Shown one piece after another: positions 26,291 to 34,909 of a DNA stretch of 64,000 nt (its first letter is position 1; each line of letters starts with the position of its first letter). A program made the position numbers and the translations under genes. Location: positions 1 to 64,000 of the forward strand of contig NZ_QZWZ01000011.1 in the NCBI RefSeq assembly GCF_003601975.1. Direction: 5' to 3'. The stretch comes from Mesorhizobium waimense (GTDB lineage Bacteria; Pseudomonadota; Alphaproteobacteria; Rhizobiales; Rhizobiaceae). The notes under the pieces are model-generated. The model saw nothing but the letters and a program-made list of their open reading frames with translations. It was not told the DNA's origin and did no database searches.

Positions 26291-28167
26291 CAGTTGCTGC
26301 CCTTGTATTTCGCGGCCAGCGCCTTTTCCTTCTCAGGATCGATCCACCAAGAGTCGGTGTCCGCACCCCTGTAGCTCGGCTGCTTTGCCGGGATGCCGAA
26401 CTTGTTCCAATAGGCGAGCCACACCACGGCCCGATAGTATTGCGGCACCACGTAGTAGTTCCACAACAGCACCCGATCGAGCGCGTGGGTGGCGGCGACG
26501 AGATCGTCGCGGTCGGTGGCGAAGATGATGCGGTCGACCAAGGCATCGACGACCGGATTCTTGATGCCGGAATAGTTGCGCGATCCCGGCGTATCGGCGG
26601 CTTTCGAGCTCCAGAAGTCGCGCTGCTCGTTCCCAGGTGATTCCGACTGCCCAAGCTGTCCGATGATGACGTCGTAATCGAAATTGTTGACGCGGTTGAT
26701 GTACTGGGTCTGGTCGATCAGGCGCAGCGTGGCGTCGACGCCGATCTTGCGCAGATTGGCGATGTACGGGCTGGAGATGACTTGGTCCGTGTCGTTCGTG
26801 CCGAGGATCTCGAACTTGAACGGCTCGCCGGTCTTGGCGTTCATCATCTTGCCGCCCTTGATCACCCAACCGGCCTGCGCGAAAAGGTCGACCGCCTGCT
26901 TCAGATACTTCCGCTCGGCTTGCGGTGAATCATAGACCGGCAGCTTGAATTCCTGCGTGAAAAGTTCCGGCGGCAGCTTGTCGCGATACTTTTCCAGGAT
27001 TTCCAGTTCCTTACCTTGCGGCAGGCCGCTCGAGGCCAACTCCGTACCCTGGAAATAGCTGCTGGTGCGGGTGTTGAAACCGTAGAACAGTGTGCGGTTC
27101 ATCGTCTCGAAGTCGAAGGGGAAGGTCAGCGCGGCGCGCACCAGGCGATCCTGGAATAGCGGACGCCTCTGGTTGAGCATGAAAGCCTGCATCGGCTCGG
27201 GCGATGTGGTTTTGAATTCTTGTTTGATGACGTCGCCGGCCTTGACCGCCGGAAAATCATAGAATGTCTTCCAGCGCTTCGAACTGTTTTCCGGCTTGAT
27301 GTCGTCGAATCCGCCCTTGGTGAAAGCCTGCCAGGCGGCGTTGTCGTCGAGGATATAGGTGAAGCGCTGGGTGTCGAAATTCTCGCGGCCGATCTTCACC
27401 GGCAGCTTGGCGCCCCAATAGTCGGGCACACGCTGCCAGACGATTTCCGAACCCGGCTTGAAGCTGGCGATCTTGTAGGCGGCGGAGCCGAGTGGCACTT
27501 CCAGCGTCGGTTTGGTGACGTCGCGCTTCTTGCCGTTGGCGTCGGTGCCTTCCCACCAGTGTTTGGGCAGCACGGCAAGATCGCCGAGGATTTTCGGCAG
27601 CTCGCGGTTGCCTTTCTGGTTGAAATGGAATTCGACCTCGCGGTCCGAGATCGCGACCGCATCGGTGACGTTCTCGAAATAGCGGCTGTATTGCGGGCTA
27701 TTGGCCTTCAGCACCTGGAACGACCAGATCACGTCGTCGACGGTGATCGGCTGGCCGTCATGCCATTTTGCCCGCGGATCCAGCCGGTAGGTCGCCGAGG
27801 AATAATCGGCCGGGTATTTGTAGGCGTCGGCAATCAGCGGGTGGCTGACGCTGCCCTCGTCGGTCGCCTGATCCATCAGCGTGTCGTAGAGCAGGCCGCC
27901 TCCGAAGGGTACGAGGCCGGCGGCCGGCGACCCCTGCACGATATAGGGGTTGAAGCTGTCGAATGTGCCAAGCTGCACCGAATTGTAGGTGCCGCCCTTG
28001 GGCGCGTCGGGATTGACGTAGTCGTAGTGCTGGAAATTGTCGCCGTATTTGGACGGGCCGATCAGCGAGGAGGTGGTGCGCCATTCATCCGCATCGGCCG
28101 CCAGCATTCCGGCGGTCAGAACCATCGCCGCCAGCAACGACCTGAGAAGCGTTCGGCCAACCGTCAT
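26290..28167 (-). CDS. yejA: Extracellular peptide-binding protein (YejA-like), Sec signal
   Basis: 625 residues, SBP family 5, similar in length and order to the downstream binding protein (shared patterns such as DAPKGGTYNSVQ, WHDGQPITVDDVIWSF and AQAGW). The signal peptide LLRSLLAAMVLTAGMLAADA is of Sec type, unlike the Tat signal of its neighbour. It is first in the transporter operon, which probably starts from a promoter in 28168-28269. The pair likely arose by duplication and may widen the peptide range. Confidence 0.88.
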   Translation of the reverse strand: MTVGRTLLRSLLAAMVLTAGMLAADADEWRTTSSLIGPSKYGDNFQHYDYVNPDAPKGGTYNSVQLGTFDSFNPYIVQGSPAAGLVPFGGGLLYDTLMDQATDEGSVSHPLIADAYKYPADYSSATYRLDPRAKWHDGQPITVDDVIWSFQVLKANSPQYSRYFENVTDAVAISDREVEFHFNQKGNRELPKILGDLAVLPKHWWEGTDANGKKRDVTKPTLEVPLGSAAYKIASFKPGSEIVWQRVPDYWGAKLPVKIGRENFDTQRFTYILDDNAAWQAFTKGGFDDIKPENSSKRWKTFYDFPAVKAGDVIKQEFKTTSPEPMQAFMLNQRRPLFQDRLVRAALTFPFDFETMNRTLFYGFNTRTSSYFQGTELASSGLPQGKELEILEKYRDKLPPELFTQEFKLPVYDSPQAERKYLKQAVDLFAQAGWVIKGGKMMNAKTGEPFKFEILGTNDTDQVISSPYIANLRKIGVDATLRLIDQTQYINRVNNFDYDVIIGQLGQSESPGNEQRDFWSSKAADTPGSRNYSGIKNPVVDALVDRIIFATDRDDLVAATHALDRVLLWNYYVVPQYYRAVVWLAYWNKFGIPAKQPSYRGADTDSWWIDPEKEKALAAKYKGSN

Positions 28168-28269
28168 GCGTTCTCCTCTTCGCTATGCACGTCCACAGGC
28201 AATCTAGATCATTTGACGCCCGTGAAAACCGCAATGGGCGGCTTTGTCGCCGCATATGCGGTTTTCCTA

Positions 28270-28302
28270 ACAGAAAAGCCGGGCTGAACCCGGCTTTTCT
28301 GT
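28270..28302 (-). terminator. Rho-independent terminator after cytochrome c gene
   Basis: A perfect 14-bp inverted repeat (ACAGAAAAGCCGGG / CCCGGCTTTTCTGT) around a 5-base loop. It lies 22 bases beyond the cytochrome c stop and ahead of the peptide transporter operon on the same strand. The A/T-rich stem ends allow function on either strand. Confidence 0.8.
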
Positions 28303-28324
28303 GAATGCCTGCATGACAAATTCG

Positions 28325-28969
28325 TTATTTGGCGGGCGCAGTACCTTCGGCCGGCTTGGCTGGCGCGGCCGGTGCCGCGCCTTCGGCTGGCTTAGCCGGC
28401 GCGGTCGCATCGGCGGCGCCTGGCGCCGGCAGCGGCTTCGGATTGTCGGACAGCGTGCGCAGATAGGCGATGACGTTGGCGCGGTCTTCATCCTTCGCCA
28501 GGCCGGCGAAACCCATTGCCGTGCCCTTCACGAACTTCTTCGGCGAAAGGAGGAAGTGGTTGAGGTTGTCGTAGGTCCACTTCTCGGCACCGCCCTTGGA
28601 GAAATCCTTCATGCCGGCCGAATAGGCAAAGCCCTCATGCTCGGCCACCGGGCGGTCGACAAGATCCCAAAGATCGGGGCCAACCTTGTTCGGACCGCCC
28701 TTTTCGCCGGTATGGCAAGCCTGGCATTTCTTGAACACGGCAGCGCCCGCTTCGGCATTGGCGGTGGCTAAAAGATCGGCGATCGGCTTGGCTTCCGCCG
28801 CCGGGCCAGCCGCTCCGCCTTCGGCGGACTCGGTCGCCTCGATCGCGAAGCCGGGCTTTTCGGGCGCGGGCGAAGCAAACAGCGCGTCGGAGACGATGCC
28901 GACGGAAAAGACGATGAAACAGGTGCCAAGGAATCCGGCGAGCAGCTTGTTGACTTCGTTGGAATCCAT
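28325..28969 (-). CDS. Membrane-anchored cytochrome c (CycM-like)
   Basis: 214 residues from ATG 28969; a longer frame upstream is a shadow of kdsB. An uncleaved N-terminal anchor ([20 protein letters not shown]) is followed by an Ala/Glu linker and a class I cytochrome c domain with haem site CQACH and axial Met in [11 protein letters not shown]-terminal tail is made of Ala/Pro/Lys repeats ([12 protein letters not shown]). Membrane-anchored c-type cytochromes of this kind pass electrons from the bc1 complex to terminal oxidases in rhizobia. It is divergent from kdsB. Confidence 0.85.
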   Translation of the reverse strand: MDSNEVNKLLAGFLGTCFIVFSVGIVSDALFASPAPEKPGFAIEATESAEGGAAGPAAEAKPIADLLATANAEAGAAVFKKCQACHTGEKGGPNKVGPDLWDLVDRPVAEHEGFAYSAGMKDFSKGGAEKWTYDNLNHFLLSPKKFVKGTAMGFAGLAKDEDRANVIAYLRTLSDNPKPLPAPGAADATAPAKPAEGAAPAAPAKPAEGTAPAK

Positions 28970-29158
28970 ACGCCCCTTGCTCCCTTTTCCGGCGGACCGA
29001 CCGTCCACTCCGTCCGTCGGTATCGTGGCCCGCCCTGCGGGGCGGTCAAATCGGGCGGAAACTAGGTCTTTTGCTCCGGCGTTGCAACACCTATAAGGGC
29101 GCTTCCAGTGAGACCTTTTGCCACTTTCCCATCCGCTTTTCCAACGCCCGCAACCTCG

Positions 29159-29887
29159 ATGTCCACGCTCATCCTCATCCCGGCCCGCATGGCCTCGACC
29201 CGCCTGCCGGGCAAGCCGCTGGCCGACATTGCCGGCGCGCCGATGATCGTGCAGGTCGCCCGCCGCGCCGCCGAGGCCGGGCTTGGGCGGGTTGTGGTGG
29301 CGACGGATAGCGAAGCCGTGGCGGAAGCGGTGCATTCGCACGGTTTCGAGGCGGTGATGACCCGAGACGATCACCAATCCGGCTCCGACCGCATCTTCGA
29401 GGCGCTGACCGTCCTCGATCCCGACCGCAAGGTCGAAACCATCGTCAATGTCCAGGGCGATCTGCCGACGATCGAGCCTGAGATCATAGGCGCGGCGCTA
29501 AGGCCCTTCGAGGACCGATCGGTCGACATCGCCACGCTCGGCGTCGAGATCGTCCGCGACGAGGAAAAGACCAATCCGAACGTCGTCAAGATCGTCGGGT
29601 CGCCGCTGTCGGCGACGCGGCTCAGGGCGCTCTATTTCACCCGCGCTACCGCGCCCTGGGGCGAGGGGCCTCTGTATCATCACATCGGCCTTTACGCCTA
29701 TCGGCGCTCGGCGCTTGAGCGCTTCGTTGCCCTGAAGCCGTCGCCGCTGGAGCGGCGCGAGCGGCTGGAGCAGTTGCGGGCGCTGGAGGACGGCATGCGC
29801 ATCGACGCCGAGATCGTCCAGTCGCTGCCGCTCGGCGTCGACACGCCGGACGATCTCGAACGCGCCAGAGAAATCCTTTCAAACTGA
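29159..29887 (+). CDS. kdsB: 3-deoxy-manno-octulosonate cytidylyltransferase
   Basis: 242 residues from ATG 29159 ([20 protein letters not shown]), the family's N-terminal nucleotide-binding motif; a GTG-initiated longer form from 29108 lacks conservation. Further signatures are [20 protein letters not shown] and [15 protein letters not shown]. The enzyme activates KDO as CMP-KDO for lipopolysaccharide inner core synthesis in the cytoplasm. The family usually has QGDEP; here it is QGDLP, a common alphaproteobacterial variant. Followed after 9 bases by pheA, likely one operon. Confidence 0.93.
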   Translation: MSTLILIPARMASTRLPGKPLADIAGAPMIVQVARRAAEAGLGRVVVATDSEAVAEAVHSHGFEAVMTRDDHQSGSDRIFEALTVLDPDRKVETIVNVQGDLPTIEPEIIGAALRPFEDRSVDIATLGVEIVRDEEKTNPNVVKIVGSPLSATRLRALYFTRATAPWGEGPLYHHIGLYAYRRSALERFVALKPSPLERRERLEQLRALEDGMRIDAEIVQSLPLGVDTPDDLERAREILSN

Positions 29888-29896
29888 GATTTGGGC

Positions 29897-30760
29897 ATGC
29901 CTGAAAAGACCAACAGAATTTCCTTCCAGGGTGAACCGGGCGCCAATTCCGACACCGCCTCCCGCAACATGTTCCCGGCGATGGAGCCGTTGCCGTGCCC
30001 GACGTTCGAGGATGCCTTCAACGCGGTCGAGACCGGCAAGGCCGAACTCGCCATGATCCCGATCGAGAACACAATCGCCGGACGCGTCGCCGACATCCAT
30101 CATCTCCTGCCGGAATCGAAGCTGCACATCGTCGGCGAATATTTCCTGCCGATCCACTTTCAGCTGATGGTGCTGCCGGGTGTGAAGCGCGAAGAGATCA
30201 AGACCGTGCACAGCCATATCCATGCGCTCGGTCAGTGCCGCAAATACATCCGCAAGAATGGCTGGAAGCCGGTGGTCGCCGGCGACACGGCGGGTTCGGC
30301 GAAGCTGATTTCCGAGGTCAAGAACCGCACCATGGCGTCGCTCGCCCCGGCACTGGCCGCGGAGCTCTACGGGCTCGACATCATCGAGAAGAATGTCGAG
30401 GACACCGACTCGAACGTGACCCGCTTCGTCGTGCTGACGAAGAACAAGCACTGGGCTGAGCGCCCGGCGCCGGACGTCAAGATGATGACGACCTTCATCT
30501 TCCGCGTCCGCAACGTGCCGGCCGCGCTCTACAAGGCCATGGGCGGCTTCGCCACCAACGGCATCAACATGACGAAGCTCGAGAGCTACCAGCTTGGCGC
30601 CTTCACCGCGACCCTGTTCTACGCCGATATCGAGGGCCATCCCGACGATCCGCTGGTCAAGCTGGCGCTCGACGAACTGCGCTTCTTCTCGCGCGAAATG
30701 CGCATCCTCGGCGTCTATCCGGCGAGCCAGTCGCGCGAGCAATGGAAGGTGGCCGACTAA
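29897..30760 (+). CDS. pheA: Prephenate dehydratase
   Basis: 287 residues from ATG 29897 (MPEKTNRISFQGEPGANSDT). The catalytic dehydratase domain covers about residues 1-185, with the conserved TRF motif in SNVTRFVVLTK. A C-terminal ACT domain (about 200-285) has NVPAALYKAMGGFATNGINM and LESYQLGAFTATLFYADIEG, the phenylalanine-binding regulatory part. It converts prephenate to phenylpyruvate. No chorismate mutase domain is fused, in contrast to enterobacterial PheA. It sits directly after kdsB. Confidence 0.93.
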   Translation: MPEKTNRISFQGEPGANSDTASRNMFPAMEPLPCPTFEDAFNAVETGKAELAMIPIENTIAGRVADIHHLLPESKLHIVGEYFLPIHFQLMVLPGVKREEIKTVHSHIHALGQCRKYIRKNGWKPVVAGDTAGSAKLISEVKNRTMASLAPALAAELYGLDIIEKNVEDTDSNVTRFVVLTKNKHWAERPAPDVKMMTTFIFRVRNVPAALYKAMGGFATNGINMTKLESYQLGAFTATLFYADIEGHPDDPLVKLALDELRFFSREMRILGVYPASQSREQWKVAD

Positions 30761-30809
30761 CTAACTCCTTCTTGAACGGGATCGCCCGCGGCCGGTGGAT
30801 TGCGGACTC

Positions 30810-31652
30810 TCAACCCTTGCTGTCGAAGGCTCGATCCGAACCAATGAGCCGTGCGATCCTGTCGATCGTCGCACGCACCTCCGGTAATTTGCGATCATCG
30901 CCGTGCACCACCAGCCATTGTTCATGTGACAGTTGCTCGATCACATCATCGGTGCGAACCAGATCGTTGTGGGCGTCGCCAACAAAGCAGGGCAACACCA
31001 CATGGCCGGCGCCGGCAAGCGCGAGGTCGAGGAGCGACCGCGGCTGAGTGACTTCGAAGCGTATTTGATCCCGTTTGTTGGCGCGCACCCAGATTGCCGA
31101 TGGCGTGTTCACCGTCGCCGCGATCCAGTCAGCTTTTCGAACTGCAGTTGGATGCGCGTAGGGAGCAAATGCTACGGTCTTTGTCCTGCGAGCCGCGACT
31201 CCCGGCTCGGACGGCCTCCGGTTCCGAATCCCGATCAATGCCTCGCGCCTGCCTATGTTCTGCACCTCTTCAACGGCGCTGAAGACAATATTCCGGTCGC
31301 TCAACCCTAGTTTTTCAATGTTGCGTGCCAGGTACCAGGTCATCCAGGTGCCGGCGGACACACGGATGGGCGCCGACACGTTTCGTCGCGAGAACTCCCT
31401 GGCGATATCCAGGAACCGCTGCTCGATGGTCTCCGCCTGAGATGTCAGCGCCCGCCCTGCCGCCGTCAACGCATAGCCGGATGGCAGCCGGGAGAACAAC
31501 TCGGCGCCCAGTGCTCGTTCAAGATCGACGATATGCCGGCTCAGCGTCGCCGCACTCTGATCAACGGTCTTCGCCGCGGACGAAAGGCTCCCATCGCGCG
31601 CGACCGCCAGAAAAATTCTCAAATCCGACCAGTCGATTTCCATTTCATTCAT
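30810..31652 (-). CDS. LysR family transcriptional regulator
   Basis: 280 residues. The N-terminal HTH (about 5-65) reads DLRIFLAVARDGSLSSAAKT followed by LSRHIVDLERALGAELF. The rest is the substrate-binding effector domain, somewhat shorter than usual. It is divergent from the aldo/keto reductase gene across an 80-base intergenic region, the classical arrangement for a LysR protein controlling its neighbour. Effector unknown. Convergent with pheA. Confidence 0.88.
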   Translation of the reverse strand: MNEMEIDWSDLRIFLAVARDGSLSSAAKTVDQSAATLSRHIVDLERALGAELFSRLPSGYALTAAGRALTSQAETIEQRFLDIAREFSRRNVSAPIRVSAGTWMTWYLARNIEKLGLSDRNIVFSAVEEVQNIGRREALIGIRNRRPSEPGVAARRTKTVAFAPYAHPTAVRKADWIAATVNTPSAIWVRANKRDQIRFEVTQPRSLLDLALAGAGHVVLPCFVGDAHNDLVRTDDVIEQLSHEQWLVVHGDDRKLPEVRATIDRIARLIGSDRAFDSKG

Positions 31653-31732
31653 GCACTGCCCTCTCCATTTCTGCCGACTCCCATCTGAGGTCGATCTGGC
31701 GCCATATCAATACCGGGTGGCCTGCGGAGAAC

Positions 31733-32725
31733 ATGAATATGGCAACGAAAATTCACCTGGGATCGCGGATCGGCATGGGTTGCTGGGCAATCGGCGGCCA
31801 CTTTTGGTCAGGAGAGACACCGGTCGGATATTCCGGCGCCGACGACAGCCAATCCGTGAAAACCATTCATGCGGCATGGGATGGTGGAATACGGCTCTTC
31901 GATACGTCGGCGGTGTATGGAGCCGGGCACTCGGAGGCGCTTTTGGGTGAGGCGCTCTCTGGCCGTTCGGAAGCAATCGTCGTGTCGAAATTCGGCCATT
32001 CCTTCGATCCGGTTTCCCGCCAGATGACGGGCGCAAGGTTCGACCCCGACTATGTGCGCTGGTCGGTTGCCGAGAGCCTCCGCCGACTGGGCCGAGATTG
32101 CATCGACGTGATGCTGCTTCACCTGAACGATCTTGCGATCGAAGATGCGGCACCCGCGTTCGAGGTCCTGGAGCAACTTGTCCAGGCTGGCGATATTCGA
32201 AGCTATGGCTGGAGCACCGACTTTCCGCCAAGCGTCGAGGTATTCGCCGATCGGAGCGGCTTTTCAACGGTCCAGCATGCGATGAATGTCTTCTTCGATG
32301 CACCGTCCATGTGCAAAACCGCATGTGACAACGGCTTGGCGCAGCTGATCCGCTCGCCGCTCGCCATGGGCGTGTTGACGGGGAAATTCTCAGACGGACG
32401 GACGGTTCCAGCAGACGATGTCAGGTCGGTTCCTGCGGATTGGCAGGTATATTTTGAAGCATCACGCGCCCGTTCCGACCTGACCAGGCAGATCGATGCG
32501 ATCCGCGATCTGCTCACCGCTGGTGGGCGGACGCTCGGTCAGGGGGCCTTGTGCTGGCTGCTGTCGAAAGGTGGCGACATTCACCCCATCCCTGGCGCAA
32601 AGACACCCAGGCAGGCTGTCGAGAACGCCGCGGCCATGGAGTTTGGGCCGTTGCCGGAGAGCGTGATGGCCGAAATCGAAACCATTCTCCAAAGACCACC
32701 GGAAGGTGAGTTCCGCGCTCGATAG
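31733..32725 (+). CDS. Aldo/keto reductase
   Basis: 330 residues from ATG 31733 (MNMATKIHLGSRIGMGCWAI); ATG 31739 is an equal alternative. The (beta/alpha)8 signatures are RLFDTSAVYGAGHSEALLG (catalytic Asp and Tyr), VVSKFG (catalytic Lys) and VMLLHLND (His). The NADPH-binding end has IPGAKTPRQAVENAAA. Substrate unknown. Probably regulated by the divergent LysR protein. The frame stays open far upstream (31325), but that part is antisense to lysR. Confidence 0.88.
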   Translation: MNMATKIHLGSRIGMGCWAIGGHFWSGETPVGYSGADDSQSVKTIHAAWDGGIRLFDTSAVYGAGHSEALLGEALSGRSEAIVVSKFGHSFDPVSRQMTGARFDPDYVRWSVAESLRRLGRDCIDVMLLHLNDLAIEDAAPAFEVLEQLVQAGDIRSYGWSTDFPPSVEVFADRSGFSTVQHAMNVFFDAPSMCKTACDNGLAQLIRSPLAMGVLTGKFSDGRTVPADDVRSVPADWQVYFEASRARSDLTRQIDAIRDLLTAGGRTLGQGALCWLLSKGGDIHPIPGAKTPRQAVENAAAMEFGPLPESVMAEIETILQRPPEGEFRAR

Positions 32726-32793
32726 CTGCCGCCTCGTTGGGCTTTGCGATGACCGCTTTTGGGTCGAGCGCGGCCGTTCGCAGTGACTGGATC

Positions 32794-33096
32794 CTAGCTC
32801 CAGCCGAGCGGCACGTAGTCGATCTCCATGAAGGCTTCGACCTCCGGCACCCAACGGTCGCGGACGAAGGCGACATGATCAGGATGGTCGTTGTAGCGCG
32901 TATAGGCGGCCTGATCGGCGAACTCCATCGAAAAGCCGAAGCGGTGGTCGTTCTTGGGACTGACCTGCCGCAACTGCTCGAAATGGGTGACGCCCTTGAT
33001 CGCGGTGAGGATCCTCTTGGCGTCGGCGAGGAACCTTTTTTCCTCCAGCGAATGCGGCGCATGCTTCAGCGTGAACACGACGGTATGACGGATCAT
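32794..33096 (-). CDS. Dabb (stress-responsive A/B barrel) family protein
   Basis: 100 residues from ATG 33096 (MIRHTVVFTLKHAPHSLEEK). Family patterns are IRHTVVFTLK at the start, then FGFSMEFADQAAYTRYNDHP followed by HVAFV. These small ferredoxin-like dimers have no single agreed function. The frame is open to 33183, but the upstream part overlaps nudC. It follows nudC after 10 bases and is likely co-transcribed. Confidence 0.85.
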   Translation of the reverse strand: MIRHTVVFTLKHAPHSLEEKRFLADAKRILTAIKGVTHFEQLRQVSPKNDHRFGFSMEFADQAAYTRYNDHPDHVAFVRDRWVPEVEAFMEIDYVPLGWS

Positions 33097-33106
33097 TTTT
33101 CTGCTC

Positions 33107-34048
33107 CTACTGGCTATCGACCCAGGCGCGGATGAGGTGGTGGGCGATTGCCCCTTTCGGCGGCGTAACCAGGCCGCCCGCATGCTCGCGGGTCAGCATC
33201 AGACGCACCTCGTCACGATAGAACCAGCGGCAGTCTTCGAGCTCGTTGAGGTCGGCCTGGATATCGTCGTTGAGCGGTTCGCCGAAGCAGCCGATCATAA
33301 GCGAGTAGGGGAACGGCCAGGGCTGGCTGGCGTGGTAAACGACACGGCCAAGCCGGATGCCGGCCTCCTCCAGCGTTTCGCGGCGCACCGCCGCCTCGAT
33401 CGTTTCGCCCGGCTCGATAAAGCCGGCGAGCGCCGAATACATGCCCGGCCCAAAATGCCGGCCGCGGCCGAGCAGGCATTTTTCCGGCGTCACCGTCAAC
33501 ATGATCGCCACCGGGTCGGTGCGCGGAAAATGCTCGGTCCCGCAGGCCGGGCAGTGCCGCTTGTAGCCGCCCGCCCGCATTTCGGATTCATGGCCGCATT
33601 TGCTGCAGAAGCGATGGCTGGCATGCCAGGCCAGCAAGGCCGCCCCTTGCGCCAGCGCGCCCGCCGCCGCCTCGTCGATCAGCCCCTGCATGTAGACCGA
33701 GCGGTAGTCGATGGCCTTGATCGTTTCGGGAAGCTGCTCGGGTTCGATCCCGACCGGAACGGCAAGCACCGGTCCGCTTTCGGAAAAACCGAGCAGGACA
33801 CCTTGTGCAAGTAACGGCTGCAGCGGCCCGCTTTCGGCCACGTTGAACCATGGGTCGAAGGTACCGTCGTTCAGCTTCAGGTAAAGCCGGCCGCCATGCA
33901 TCGGCAAAAGCCTTGCCGAAGGGTCGGCGAGCGCCTTTTCGACGGAATCGTCGGCGCGGTTCTCGGACTGCCGGTCGATCGTGTTGCCGGCAAAGCCGAC
34001 GAACTGGCTCGGCTCGCGCAAGGGCGCGTCAAACAGGCGGAAGCTCAT
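33107..34048 (-). CDS. nudC: NAD(+) diphosphatase (Nudix; RNA deNADding type)
   Basis: 313 residues. An N-terminal domain is followed by a zinc ribbon, CSKCGHESEMRAGGYKRHC plus PACG (four Cys), then the Nudix box GFIEPGETIEAAVRRETLEE ending AGI, and the NudC-specific SQPWPFPYSLM motif that distinguishes NADH pyrophosphatases. It cleaves NAD(H) to NMN and AMP and, in homologues, removes NAD caps from RNA. The upstream HIT gene on the same strand ends 40 bases before the start. Confidence 0.93.
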   Translation of the reverse strand: MSFRLFDAPLREPSQFVGFAGNTIDRQSENRADDSVEKALADPSARLLPMHGGRLYLKLNDGTFDPWFNVAESGPLQPLLAQGVLLGFSESGPVLAVPVGIEPEQLPETIKAIDYRSVYMQGLIDEAAAGALAQGAALLAWHASHRFCSKCGHESEMRAGGYKRHCPACGTEHFPRTDPVAIMLTVTPEKCLLGRGRHFGPGMYSALAGFIEPGETIEAAVRRETLEEAGIRLGRVVYHASQPWPFPYSLMIGCFGEPLNDDIQADLNELEDCRWFYRDEVRLMLTREHAGGLVTPPKGAIAHHLIRAWVDSQ

Positions 34049-34088
34049 GCAGACTCAGAATTGCTCAGAATGGACTCGGGGGTCCGCT

Positions 34089-34508
34089 TTATAACGCCGC
34101 CTTGATCGTTTGGGCAAACCGGCGGATGTCGGACTTTTGGTAGGGCTCGCGCATGCCGTGCCCCCAGACCGGCCCCGGCCAGCCGGGATCGCCCTCCGAG
34201 CGCGCGATGACATGGACGTGCAGCTGACGCACGATATTGCCGAGCGCGCCGGTGTTGATCTTGGTGCAGCCAGTGGTTCTTTTCAGCGCCTGCGCCACCA
34301 TGTTGGTTTCGAAAGTCAGCATCGCCTGGTCGAGCGGCGTCATGTCGTGGATTTCCTCCACGCCCGGCCGCTGCGGCACCAGGATCAGCCATGGCCAGCG
34401 CCGGTCGTTCATGACCCTGAGTTCGCACAGGCCAAGCCACATCAACTGCTCGCTGTCCGCCTCCAGCCTGGCGTCGAGCGTGAATCCGGCCTTGAGGCCC
34501 GGCAGCAT
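34089..34508 (-). CDS. HIT family protein
   Basis: 139 residues from ATG 34508 (MLPGLKAGFTLDARLEADSE); the frame opens at 34595, but the upstream part is poor. The histidine triad is QLHVHVIAR near residue 100, the active site of nucleotide hydrolases and transferases. NTGALGNIVRQLHVHVI matches the proteobacterial HIT group acting on adenosine nucleotides. The exact substrate is unknown. It probably forms an operon with nudC and the Dabb gene. Confidence 0.85.
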   Translation of the reverse strand: MLPGLKAGFTLDARLEADSEQLMWLGLCELRVMNDRRWPWLILVPQRPGVEEIHDMTPLDQAMLTFETNMVAQALKRTTGCTKINTGALGNIVRQLHVHVIARSEGDPGWPGPVWGHGMREPYQKSDIRRFAQTIKAAL

Positions 34509-34704
34509 TGGCGTTTTCCTCACTTTTTTTGGGCTTTGCAGCTTTTTTGACTGATGGACGCTAGAGCGGCTGCAAAGGGGCTGCAAGCGATTCATTGGCC
34601 GGTATTGCGGATTTGAAGGCTTGTCGGGCGAAGAACCTTCCGGGCCTCGTGGCGCCGATTCTCATGCGCCCTTGCATTTCATCGCCGAATTGCCGATATG
34701 GAAC

Positions 34705-34804
34705 GCGGGAGGTTGGTGGTGGACGATCCACTCGCCAACCGGGTCAGGTCCGGAAGGAAGCAGCCCTAACGAGCCCGGAACGGGTCATTGTTCCAGCCTC
34801 CCGC
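34705..34804 (+). ncRNA. ffs: Signal recognition particle RNA (4.5S, small bacterial type)
   Basis: Contains the universal SRP core GGTCAGGTCCGGAAGGAAGC plus AGCCCTAA. The ends pair as GCGGGAGG(TTGG) with (CCA)GCCTCCCGC, giving a single long hairpin of about 100 nt. It binds Ffh and targets nascent membrane proteins to FtsY. Position directly before dnaX is the usual alphaproteobacterial order. Exact ends are inferred from the closing stem. Confidence 0.93.
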
Positions 34805-34909
34805 CTCTTCGCCTTTTTTGTCGCACATTGACGGCGCCAAGCCGTGCGGGCGAAACTATGCGCAGGAATCGGCCGCCTTCCGTCGCGGTCCTGGGAGCTT
34901 TGACGGCAA

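Noticed and set aside
28325..28400. Ala/Pro/Lys repeats at the end of the cytochrome c gene as a DNA tandem-repeat locus
   Set aside because: The two units are short, imperfect and part of an Ala/Pro-rich protein tail common in rhizobial cytochromes.
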